A model generated the notes under the pieces. That model was not told the origin of the DNA, ran no database searches, and saw only the letters and a list, made by a program, of their open reading frames with translations. Shown here piece after piece: positions 43,069 through 50,608 of a stretch of DNA of 64,000 nucleotides. Source of the stretch: Microbacterium gorillae (GTDB lineage Bacteria; Actinomycetota; Actinomycetes; Actinomycetales; Microbacteriaceae); contig NZ_LN648875.1 of NCBI RefSeq assembly GCF_000826185.2, positions 1,050,356-1,114,355 on the forward strand, read 5' to 3'. How positions within the stretch are numbered: position 1 is the stretch's first letter; each line of letters starts with the position of its first letter. The translations under genes and the position numbers were made by a program.

Positions 43069-43799
43069 GACTTCCTCTTCTCCAGGAACGCGGTCATCCG
43101 GCGATGCTTCTCCGGACTCTCGAACAGTTCCGCCTGCAGCTCCAGCTCGATGTCGGGATGCGCGTCCGGGGCGGCCGCGAGCGCGGTCTTCGTGTGCCGC
43201 AGCGCGAGCGCGTCGTTCGCGCCGATGCGGTCCGCGAGCGCGTGCGCCGCGTCCAGCAGTTCGGCGGCGGGATGGATCGCGGACAGCAGTCCCCAGGCGA
43301 GTGCCTCGTCCGCACGCAGCACGCGGCCGGTCAGCAGCAGCTCAGCCGCACGAGCCTGGCCGACCAGTCGCGGCAGGCGGTAGGTCCCGCCGGCGGCGGC
43401 GATGATGCCGAGGCCGACCTCGGGGTTTCCGATCCGCGTGTCCGGCGTCCCGATCCGCAGGTCCGCGGCGTACGCGAGCTCGGCGCCCCCGCCGAGCGCG
43501 TAGCCGTCGACGGCGGCGATGACCGGCATCGGCAGGCGCGCGATGCGGTCGAACGCGCGGGTGTTGATCCCCATTCGCGCATCGGCCGCGGTCCGTTCCC
43601 GCAGCTGCGCGATGTCCGCGCCGGATGCGAAGACGCCATCGGCACCGGTGAGGATCAGCAGTCGCGGGTGCGCCTCCAGGTCGGCGCAGAGCTCGTGCAG
43701 CGCGTCGATGAGCGCCTGGTCGATCGCGTTACGGGTCTCGGGGCGGTTCAGCGTGGCGACCACCCGGCCGGCGGTCTCGGTGATCTCCAGGGCGCTCAT
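43065..43799 (-). CDS. paaF: Enoyl-CoA hydratase, 2,3-dehydroadipyl-CoA type
   Basis: 244 residues, crotonase fold. Both hydratase Glu are present: VDGYALGGGAELAYAADLRIG (~97-117) and RIGNPEVGLGIIAAAGGTY (~123-141). Oxyanion segment DGVFASGADIAQLRE. C-terminal EKHRRMTAFLEKRKS. Hydrates 2,3-dehydroadipyl-CoA. ATG 43799 overlaps the E2 stop as TGATG. Confidence 0.85.
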   Translation of the reverse strand: MSALEITETAGRVVATLNRPETRNAIDQALIDALHELCADLEAHPRLLILTGADGVFASGADIAQLRERTAADARMGINTRAFDRIARLPMPVIAAVDGYALGGGAELAYAADLRIGTPDTRIGNPEVGLGIIAAAGGTYRLPRLVGQARAAELLLTGRVLRADEALAWGLLSAIHPAAELLDAAHALADRIGANDALALRHTKTALAAAPDAHPDIELELQAELFESPEKHRRMTAFLEKRKS

Positions 43800-45094
43800 C
43801 ACAGGCCCCGGAACAGGCCGAGCGGGTGCTCGATCGAGCCCACGATGTGGCGGAGGAACCCGGCCGCGTAGCCGCCGTCGCACACCCGGTGGTCGAACAC
43901 GAGCGAGAGCTGGCCGATGCGACGCGGGACGATCTGGCCGTCCACCACCCAGGGCCGCGGAATGATCCGACCGACGCCGAGGATGGCCACCTCGGGGTGG
44001 TTGATGATCGCCGCCGAGCCGTCGACGCCGAACGAGCCGTAGTTGTTCAGCGTGAAGGTCGACCCGGCGAGATCGGCCGGTGCCAGGTGCCCGGTGCTCG
44101 CCACCGCGGCGATCTCGCTGAGCCGCCGATCCAGCTCGCTCAGCGTCAGCGCGCCGGCTCGGGAGATGCGCGGCACGACGAGACCGCGCGGCGTGTCCGT
44201 GGCGATGCCGAGGTTCACCTCGTCGAACGTGATCAGCTCATCGCCGGACGGTCCGACCCGGCTCGCCAGCAACGGGTACTCCCGCAGCGCGAGCAGCACG
44301 AACTTCGCCAGCAGTGCGGTCAGGGACGGTGCGGCGTCCGCACCTGTGCGCAGCTCGGCGCGCAGGTCCCACAGCCGCGTCGCGTCCACATCCACCCAGA
44401 CGGTCGCCTCGGGGATCTCGCGGCGACTGGTCGTGAGCTTGTCGGAAACCGCGCGGCGGAGCATGGAGAACGGTTCGCGGGTGGCGACGGCGAGGTCAGC
44501 GGGGAGGTCGGGTGCGGGCGCCGGGGAATCGGTGGCGGCGGCGAGAACATCCGCGCGGGTGATGACCCCGCCCGTTCCGGTACCGGTGATCGCGTGCAGG
44601 TCCAACCCGAGATCGCGCGCGAGACGACGGATCAGCGGCGAGCGGACGGCGATCGCGTGGCCCGGATCGACGGGCTCGGGCACCGGAATCGGACCGGTGT
44701 CGGCCCTGGGTGCGCGGTGCCGTCGCGCGGGGCCGTCGTGTCCGGAGGTGCCGTAGCCGATCAGCACGTTGCCGGACCCGGCCCGCTCCTCAGCACGGTG
44801 CGCGTCCAGCTCAAGACGATCGGGTTCCGGCGCGGGGTCGCCTGTTCCGCTGTCGACTTCCAGCACCGGGGCCCCGACGCGGATGACGTCTCCCGGCTCG
44901 CCGTGCAGCGCCACGACGCGTCCGGCGAACGGCGAGGGCAGCTCGACGACCGACTTCGCCGTCTCCACCTCGGCGACGGCCTGGTCCACGGCGATCTCGT
45001 CACCGGTGTGCACGAGCCAGGTCACGAGGGCGGCCTCGGTCAGCCCCTCCCCGAGGTCCGGAAGGCGGAACAGCGATGTCGCGGCCACGCTCAT
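43799..45094 (-). CDS. bkdB: Dihydrolipoamide acyltransferase (E2) of a 2-oxoacid dehydrogenase
   Basis: 431 residues. One lipoyl domain with the lipoyl Lys in AEVETAKSVVELP (~41-53), a subunit-binding domain (RLARDLGLDLHAITGTGTGGVITRADVL, ~146-173), and the catalytic domain with FDHRVCDGGYAAGFLRHI (H-x3-D-G, ~404-421). E1 transfers the decarboxylated acyl group to its lipoyl arm, and E2 hands it to CoA. ATG 45094 overlaps the stop of a 22-codon mini-ORF. No E3 gene is in the window. Confidence 0.9.
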   Translation of the reverse strand: MSVAATSLFRLPDLGEGLTEAALVTWLVHTGDEIAVDQAVAEVETAKSVVELPSPFAGRVVALHGEPGDVIRVGAPVLEVDSGTGDPAPEPDRLELDAHRAEERAGSGNVLIGYGTSGHDGPARRHRAPRADTGPIPVPEPVDPGHAIAVRSPLIRRLARDLGLDLHAITGTGTGGVITRADVLAAATDSPAPAPDLPADLAVATREPFSMLRRAVSDKLTTSRREIPEATVWVDVDATRLWDLRAELRTGADAAPSLTALLAKFVLLALREYPLLASRVGPSGDELITFDEVNLGIATDTPRGLVVPRISRAGALTLSELDRRLSEIAAVASTGHLAPADLAGSTFTLNNYGSFGVDGSAAIINHPEVAILGVGRIIPRPWVVDGQIVPRRIGQLSLVFDHRVCDGGYAAGFLRHIVGSIEHPLGLFRGL

Positions 45095-45159
45095 TCGTCA
45101 CCCCAGTTCAGACTGTCGATCGCGTCCAGCACCCGGACAACCACACCAGGCGCGATCAT
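45091..45159 (-). CDS. Mini-ORF (22 codons) repeating the end of E1beta
   Basis: Starts MIAPGVVV and ends RVLDAIDSLNWGDE, the last 14 residues being identical to the C-terminus of E1beta. The 36 nt next to each stop (45091-45126 and 45156-45191) are exactly the same, while two codons further in differ silently (GTG/GTC, CTG/CTC). It overlaps the E1beta stop (ATGA) and the E2 start (ATGA). The silent changes argue for an old duplication, not an assembly error. Confidence 0.5.
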   Translation of the reverse strand: MIAPGVVVRVLDAIDSLNWGDE

Positions 45160-46178
45160 TCGTCACCCCAGTTCAGACTGTCGATCGCGTCGAGGACCCG
45201 ATCGACGTCGGGCAGCGTGAACCGCTCGAGCTTCGGCGGCGCGTAGGGGATGTCGAAGCCGGTGACCCGGCGCACGGGAGCTGCGAGGAACTCGAAGCAG
45301 TACTCCCCGATGCGCGCCGCGAGCTCGCTGGCGACCGAGGCGAAACCGGCCGCCTCCGCGATCACCACCGCGCGTCCGGTCCCGCGGACGGCGGCGAAGA
45401 TCGTCTCGTCGTCGCACGGTGTGAGGGTCCGGACGTCCAGCACCTGCACGCTGCGCCCCTCGGAGGCGGCGACCTCCGCGGCGTCCAGCGCGATACCGAC
45501 GGAGGTGCCGTAGGTGACCAGCGTGACGTCGGTCCCGCTCCGCGCGATCGCCGCCTCCCCGATGCGCGCGACGTGCGTGGTGTCCACCTCACCCGCGCTC
45601 CAGTACAGCTTCTTCGGCTCCAGGAAGACGACCGGGTCCGGGTGCTCGATCGCGGCACGCAGCAGGCTGTACGCGTCCTGCGGGGTCGACGGGCACACCA
45701 CGGTCAGGCCGGCGGTGTGCGCGTAGTACGCCTCGGACGAATCGCAGTGGTGCTCCACCCCACCGATGCCACCGCCGAACGGAATGCGGATCACCATCGG
45801 CACCCGGACGGCGCCGCGCGTGCGGTTGGCGAGCTTGGCGACGTGGCTGACGATCTGCTCGAACGCCGGGTACGCGAAGGCGTCGAACTGCATCTCCACG
45901 ACCGGACGCAGGCCGCCCATCGTCATGCCCACCGCGGTGCCGATGATCCCCGACTCGGCCAGCGGGGTGTCGAAGCAGCGCTTCTCGCCGAACGTCGCGG
46001 CCAGGCCGTCGGTGACGCGGAACACACCACCGAGCGTGCCGACGTCCTCACCGAACACCAGCACGGACGGGTCGGCGAGCATCGCGTCCGACAGCGCCCG
46101 GTTCAGCGCGGCCGCCATGGTCAGAGTCTCGGTGGTTCCGGACGGCGCCTCGGCGTGCAGTTCTGCGATCGTCATCAT
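45156..46178 (-). CDS. bkdA2: 2-oxoacid dehydrogenase E1 component, beta subunit
   Basis: 340 residues. VLVFGEDVGTLGGVFRVTDGLAATFGEKRCFDTPLAESGIIGTAVGMTMGGLRPVVEMQF (~39-98) is the E1beta signature, including the E-DVG thiamine-activating Glu. It pairs with E1alpha to decarboxylate a 2-oxoacid. ATG 46178 overlaps the E1alpha stop (ATGA). The sequence best fits the branched-chain type. Confidence 0.92.
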   Translation of the reverse strand: MMTIAELHAEAPSGTTETLTMAAALNRALSDAMLADPSVLVFGEDVGTLGGVFRVTDGLAATFGEKRCFDTPLAESGIIGTAVGMTMGGLRPVVEMQFDAFAYPAFEQIVSHVAKLANRTRGAVRVPMVIRIPFGGGIGGVEHHCDSSEAYYAHTAGLTVVCPSTPQDAYSLLRAAIEHPDPVVFLEPKKLYWSAGEVDTTHVARIGEAAIARSGTDVTLVTYGTSVGIALDAAEVAASEGRSVQVLDVRTLTPCDDETIFAAVRGTGRAVVIAEAAGFASVASELAARIGEYCFEFLAAPVRRVTGFDIPYAPPKLERFTLPDVDRVLDAIDSLNWGDE

Positions 46179-47272
46179 TCGACTCCCTCGGTATCGCGGC
46201 GGATCTCGTCCTGCAGGCCCATCCACTGCCGTTGCAGGTGCTGCGGACGCTCGGCGTAGACGAAGCGGAACAGGTCCTCCGGGTCTGGCTCGACCTCGGC
46301 GTTCATGGCGTCCCGCAGGGCAGCGGCCACGCGCTCGGCGTCCGCGGTGAAGCGCTCCTCGGTCACGTCATCCAGCGCGCCGACCTCTCGCAGGTACGCC
46401 CGCGAGCGCAGCAGCGGGTCGCGCTCGACCCACGCCGCGACCTCGCTGCGCTCCCGGTACCGGGTGTCGTCGTCGGCGTTCGTGTGCGCGAGCATCCGGT
46501 AGGTGTGCGCCTCGACGAGCGTCGGTCCACCGCCGTCCCGGGCCCGAGACACCGCCGAGCGCAGCACTGCGAGCACCGCCGCGACGTCGTTTCCGTCCAC
46601 GCGCTCACCGGGCATGCCGTAGCCGATCGCCTTATGCGCGAGGGACGGGGCCGCGGTCTGGCGGGACAGCGGAACCGAGATGGCGAACTCGTTGTTCTGC
46701 ACGAAGAAGACCACGGGGAGGTGGAACACGGCGGCGAAGTTCAACGCCTCGTGGAAGTCGCCCTCGCTGGTGGCCCCGTCGCCGCACATCGCCAGCACGA
46801 CCATGTCCTCGCCCTGCAGCGTCGCGGCGTGCGCGCGTCCGACCGCGTGCAGCAGCTGGGTCGCGAGCGGCGTCGCCTGCGGCGCAACCCGGTATTCGTG
46901 CGGGTCGTAGCCGCCGTGCCAGTCACCGCGCAGCAGCACGAGAGCCTCGGCCGGGCTGACTCCGCGGGTGATCACGGACACCGAATCGCGGTACGTCGGG
47001 AACATCCAGTCGCCGTCTGCGAGCGCCAGTGCGGCCGCCACCTGGCAGGCCTCCTGGCCGTGCGAGGACGGATATACCGCCAGCCGCCCCTGCCGGACGA
47101 GGGCGAAGCACTGCTCGTTGATGCGCCGTCCGGTCACCAGCGCGGCGTGCGCGGCGAGCAGGTCAGCGACATCCGGTGTCGGGTACTCGGCATCGTCGCG
47201 CAGTGTGCCGGACGGGTCGATGAGTCGGACCGGTTCGTCCCGGGGAAGCAGGGTCTCTGCTGGTGCCGTCAC
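46175..47272 (-). CDS. bkdA1: 2-oxoacid dehydrogenase E1 component, alpha subunit
   Basis: 365 residues. ThDP motif MCGDGATSEGDFHEALNFAAVFHLPVVFFVQNNEFAIS (GDG then NN, ~180-217), YPSSHGQEACQVAAALAL, PTLVEAHTYRMLAHTNADD (phosphorylation-loop region). GTG 47272 is preferred for AGGAG five bases upstream; ATG 47290 would add six residues. First gene of the train that runs through E2 and all paa genes without a gap. Branched-chain 2-oxoacids are the family default; phenylpyruvate is a possible substrate in this context. Confidence 0.9.
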   Translation of the reverse strand: MTAPAETLLPRDEPVRLIDPSGTLRDDAEYPTPDVADLLAAHAALVTGRRINEQCFALVRQGRLAVYPSSHGQEACQVAAALALADGDWMFPTYRDSVSVITRGVSPAEALVLLRGDWHGGYDPHEYRVAPQATPLATQLLHAVGRAHAATLQGEDMVVLAMCGDGATSEGDFHEALNFAAVFHLPVVFFVQNNEFAISVPLSRQTAAPSLAHKAIGYGMPGERVDGNDVAAVLAVLRSAVSRARDGGGPTLVEAHTYRMLAHTNADDDTRYRERSEVAAWVERDPLLRSRAYLREVGALDDVTEERFTADAERVAAALRDAMNAEVEPDPEDLFRFVYAERPQHLQRQWMGLQDEIRRDTEGVE

Positions 47273-47390
47273 GGTGTCTCCTGTGATCATCACGTCGTCG
47301 AGATGGACAAGACACACCCAGCGTGGCTCACGGCGAGGCGATCGGATAGCCTGGGCGCCACACGCGAGACGTTCTGCGCGTTCCGGGCCC

Positions 47391-47407
47391 ACGAATGACG
47401 CATTCGT
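47391..47407. promoter_or_regulatory. Palindrome between the Lrp gene and the E1alpha gene
   Basis: ACGAATG-ACG-CATTCGT: perfect 7-bp arms around 3 nt. It lies 30 nt before the Lrp start and about 120 nt before the divergent E1alpha start. Size and position suit an Lrp/AsnC dimer site controlling both directions; not tested. Confidence 0.5.
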
Positions 47408-47436
47408 CTCACCTTCTGTCGAGAGGATGACAACCG

Positions 47437-47889
47437 ATGTCCCACGTCCTGGACGACGTCGATCGGGCGATCCTCGGCGCCCTGCGCCGGGATGCGCGCG
47501 CCTCCATCAACGTGATCGCGCAGCAGGCGGCGGTCTCCCGCGCCAACGCCTACGCGCGCATCAAGCGCCTCACCGATTCCGGCGTGATCACCGGGTACCG
47601 CGTGCAGACGGATCCGGTCAGCGAGGGCTTCCACGCCTCCGCCTACGTCGCACTGTGGGTCGACCAGACCAAGTGGCAGGAGCTGCGCTCCGGGCTGATC
47701 GCGATGCCGGCGATCGAGCACGTCGCGCTCGTCGGCGGCGAGTTCGACGTCCTGGTCCTGGTCCGCGCGCGCGACAACCGCGACCTCCGCCGCATCGTCC
47801 TGGAGCAGATCCAGGCGCTCGCCGGGGTCAAGACCACCCGCACCTTCCTCGTCTTCGAGGACTGGGACGCCCACCTCCCGGAGTCCTGA
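47437..47889 (+). CDS. Lrp/AsnC family transcriptional regulator
   Basis: 150 residues. HTH ILGALRRDARASINVIAQQAAVSRANAYARIKRLTDSGVITGYRV (~11-55) and the C-terminal RAM ligand domain (IEHVALVGGEFDVLVLVRARDNRDLRRIVLEQIQALAGVKTTRTFLVFE). Such regulators sense amino acids. The position divergent to E1alpha is that of BkdR, which activates branched-chain 2-oxoacid dehydrogenase genes, so it may control the whole bkd-paa train; no other regulator lies next to it. Confidence 0.9.
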   Translation: MSHVLDDVDRAILGALRRDARASINVIAQQAAVSRANAYARIKRLTDSGVITGYRVQTDPVSEGFHASAYVALWVDQTKWQELRSGLIAMPAIEHVALVGGEFDVLVLVRARDNRDLRRIVLEQIQALAGVKTTRTFLVFEDWDAHLPES

Positions 47890-47894
47890 GCACC

Positions 47895-48020
47895 CGAAAC
47901 ACACGGACACCGATTCAACCCGGCGCCTCCGACGGGCGGTGCCCCGAGCGGTCGAAACACACAGGCACCGATTCAACCCGGCACCTCCGACCGGCGGCGC
48001 CCCGAGCGGTCGAAACACAC
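47895..48020. repeat. 58-bp tandem repeat, 2.2 copies
   Basis: Units begin CGAAACACAC at 47895, 47953 and 48011; the third is cut after ten bases. Units 1 and 2 differ at six or seven positions. Each holds an imperfect hairpin (GGCRCCTCCGAC...GGCGGYGCC) and the string GATTCAACCCGG. It fills the gap between the Lrp gene and the ammonium transporter. Two copies, and no CRISPR features. Confidence 0.85.
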
Positions 48021-48092
48021 TCGAAACAACCACGTCACGATGGGGAATCGTCGCCGTGGAATCTTGGCATCCGAGACGATCGGAGGGCCGTG

Positions 48093-49373
48093 ATGGATGA
48101 TTCGGGCCAGGTGAACACGCTGCTGCTGCTGGTGTCGGGAGCGCTCGTGCTGCTGATGACCCCGGGGGTGGCCTTCTTCTACGGCGGCCTCGTGCGGGCG
48201 AAGTCCGTGGTCAGCATGATGATGCTGAGCCTCGGCGCGATGGGCCTCGTCGGGGTGCTGTGGGTGCTGTTCGGGTACTCGATGGCGTTCGGCAAGCCGC
48301 TGATTCCGGGCTGGCTGGGAGACCCGTTCGCGGACTGGGGTCTGCAGTCCTTCCTCGGCATGGACGGTTCCGGGGCGCTGCACCCGGACGCGAACGGACT
48401 CGCGTTCGCCGCGTTCCAGGGCTCCTTCGCGATCCTGGCCATCGCGCTGATCTCGGGCGGTATCGCCGACCGCGCCCGCTTCGGCGGCTGGATGCTCTTC
48501 GTCGCGATCTTCGTCGTCGTGGTCTACTTCCCGGTCGCGTACTGGGTGTTCAACCTCAAGGACGGGTGGGGCCCGGCGCTCGGCGTCAACGACTTCGCCG
48601 GTGGGACCGCGATCCACATCAACGCGGGGGCCGCAGCCCTCGCTCTGGCGCTCGTCCTCGGCCGCCGCATCGGCTTCGCCAAGGGCGCGCACAAGCCGCA
48701 CAGCGTTCCGCTCGTGCTCCTCGGGGCCGCCCTGCTGTGGTTCGGCTGGTTCGGCTTCAACGCCGGTTCCGCCGCCGCCGTCGACGGAACCGCCGTGCTC
48801 GCCTTCATCAACACCATCGCCGCCCCGGCGGCCGGCATCGTCGGCTGGCTCGTCGTGGAGAAGCTGAAGGACGGCAAGCCGACCTCGATCGGTGCCGCGT
48901 CCGGCGCGATCTCGGGGCTGGTGGCCGTCACGCCCGGATGCAACATCCTGACGCCCTGGTGGGCGCTCGTGCTCGGCCTCGTCGCCGGAGCCCTGTGCGC
49001 CTGGGCCGTGGAGCTGAAGTACCGCTGGGGCTTCGACGACTCTCTCGATGTCGTCGGCATCCACCTGATCGGCGGACTGTTCGGCACTCTCTACATCGGC
49101 ATCTTCGGCCAGGGCATCGGTCTGCTGGACACCGGCAGCCTGCACCAGCTGGGGGTCCAGGCGCTCGCCTCCGTCGTCGTCCTCGTCTGCTCGTTCGTCG
49201 CCGCCTACGCCATCGGCTGGGTCGTCGAGAAGACCATCGGCTTCCGAGTCCGCAGCGAGGATGAGCTGGCCGGCGTCGACCTGGCCCTGCACGGCGAGTC
49301 CGGCTACGTGATGGCGGACGGGGGCGTCTCCGACGATCCCGTCACCGAGCCCGACTACGCCCTGACCCACTGA
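48093..49373 (+). CDS. amt: Ammonium transporter
   Basis: 426 residues, about 11 membrane helices. Signatures: GVAFFYGGLVRAKSVVSMMM (~26-45), DFAGGTAIHINAGAAALALALVLG (~170-193, with the twin-His region), and DDSLDVVGIHLIGGLFGTLYIG (second pore His). Passes ammonium or ammonia across the membrane. GGAGGG precedes ATG 48093. No glnK/glnD follows, unlike many Amt operons; instead a glutamine amidotransferase lies 57 nt on. Confidence 0.93.
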   Translation: MDDSGQVNTLLLLVSGALVLLMTPGVAFFYGGLVRAKSVVSMMMLSLGAMGLVGVLWVLFGYSMAFGKPLIPGWLGDPFADWGLQSFLGMDGSGALHPDANGLAFAAFQGSFAILAIALISGGIADRARFGGWMLFVAIFVVVVYFPVAYWVFNLKDGWGPALGVNDFAGGTAIHINAGAAALALALVLGRRIGFAKGAHKPHSVPLVLLGAALLWFGWFGFNAGSAAAVDGTAVLAFINTIAAPAAGIVGWLVVEKLKDGKPTSIGAASGAISGLVAVTPGCNILTPWWALVLGLVAGALCAWAVELKYRWGFDDSLDVVGIHLIGGLFGTLYIGIFGQGIGLLDTGSLHQLGVQALASVVVLVCSFVAAYAIGWVVEKTIGFRVRSEDELAGVDLALHGESGYVMADGGVSDDPVTEPDYALTH

Positions 49374-49376
49374 CCC

Positions 49377-49412
49377 GGTCGGACGCCGCGAGCCCCCGCG
49401 CGGCGTCCGACC
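49377..49412. terminator. Hairpin after amt
   Basis: GGTCGGACGCCGCG with CGCGGCGTCCGACC: a perfect 14-bp stem and an 8-nt loop immediately after the amt stop. No U-tract. It ends 18 nt before the next gene, so it probably ends or attenuates the amt transcript. Confidence 0.65.
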
Positions 49413-49430
49413 GTTCGAACGGAGAAGCGG

Positions 49431-50135
49431 ATGCGCCCCCTGCTGGCCCTGCACGTGCGCGACGATCGCCCGCACGCACCCCACTACCAGGTGCTGCTCG
49501 ACGACCTCAACGCGGGTTTCCGCGCCGGCGCCACGGCGGCGGGATGGAGTGTCGAGCTGGTCGCCACGGCCGACGCGGAGCACGACCAGATCCTCGATCG
49601 GGCTGCCGGCGCGGGCGCGGTGGTCGTGCTCGGTGGTGAGGACGTCACCCCGGCACTGTACGGCGGGCGCGCCGTCTATCCCGGTAGCGGACACCATGAG
49701 CCACGCGCCGACGCCATCGCCATCGCGGTGATCCAACAGGCGATCGCCACGGGCATCCCCCTGCTCGGGATCTGCCGGGGGCATCAGCTGCTGAACGTCG
49801 CCCTGGGCGGAACCCTCGTCGAGCACATGCACGGGCACCGAGCCCGCAGCGTCTCGCCGTACGTCCGCACCCGGGTGTCCCGCGCCGCGGTGGATGACCC
49901 CGATCTGCTGGACGGCGAGGACGCGCTGTGCACCCACCACCAGGCCGTACGCGATGTCGGCGAAGGCCTGCGCGTGATCGCTCGAGCCGCGGACGGCGTC
50001 ATCGAGGCCCTGGCCCACGAGCGCGCCCCGGCGCTCGGTGTGCAGTGGCATCCGGAGCATCCGGACGTCTCCGGCACCCAGCTGGTCCGGCTGCTGGAGC
50101 TCATCGCGCCGGATGGCACCCTTCCGCCCGGCTAG
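49431..50135 (+). CDS. Class I glutamine amidotransferase (gamma-glutamyl-GABA hydrolase/PuuD-like)
   Basis: 234 residues. The nucleophile Cys is in LLGICRGHQLLNVALGGTLVEHM (~104-126), and His/Glu of the triad are in PALGVQWHPEHPD (~200-212). YGGRAVYPGSGHHEPRADAIAIAVIQQA is typical of the PuuD branch, which frees Glu or GABA from gamma-glutamyl compounds. It stands just after amt, so a nitrogen-scavenging role is likely. Confidence 0.85.
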   Translation: MRPLLALHVRDDRPHAPHYQVLLDDLNAGFRAGATAAGWSVELVATADAEHDQILDRAAGAGAVVVLGGEDVTPALYGGRAVYPGSGHHEPRADAIAIAVIQQAIATGIPLLGICRGHQLLNVALGGTLVEHMHGHRARSVSPYVRTRVSRAAVDDPDLLDGEDALCTHHQAVRDVGEGLRVIARAADGVIEALAHERAPALGVQWHPEHPDVSGTQLVRLLELIAPDGTLPPG

Positions 50136-50608
50136 CAACCCCGCACCGTGCGGACGGGCGTCTCATATGAGATTCCGCTCATGTTCGTTGACGCGGAACG
50201 AGGCTCATCCGATGATCGCGCGGACGCGAAAACGTGCGCGTACGAAAGACGAGGCATCCCCCACCACCACAGGGATCGCGGCGGCGCCCACCGACCGCGC
50301 AACGGAGCCCGCGAGGCCCGGATTTCCGGGGCGAACGCCCGTGATGTGCTTCATGCAGCGACTTGCCCCGCTCGCGAGGACCTGCCTACGTTGGAGTGTC
50401 AGGCACCACGCCTGAAAGACCAGTCCGCGGCCGCATCCTTCGTCGAATCGTGCTGAATCGTCGTGATGTGGGCGTACGGTCATGACCTTTGCCCGGAGCC
50501 GAATCCGGAGCCCGAGTCGCCAGCACGCACGTCGAGCGGCCACGTGGTCATCACCCGGGCGTAACCGAAGCGGCATCGCACCCGACACCGGCGGGCCGCA
50601 GGGGAAAC
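50136..50608 (+). promoter_or_regulatory. 473-nt gene-free leader before the glycine-betaine ABC operon
   Basis: No convincing gene. It holds the perfect palindrome TCTCATATGAGA (50161-50172), a small hairpin TCAGGC-ACCAC-GCCTGA (50399-50415) and, near the end, AGGGG five to seven bases before the proV GTG. It is somewhat less GC-rich than its surroundings at the upstream end. Likely the promoter and a long 5' leader; no known riboswitch was recognised. Confidence 0.4.

Noticed and set aside
45091..45191. The E1beta tail copy as an assembly error
   Set aside because: The copies differ by silent changes and the E2 start depends on the copied bases. An artefact would give identical copies, as at 22.5 kb.
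47895..48020. A CRISPR array
   Set aside because: Only two full 58-bp units in direct tandem without spacers, and no cas genes.
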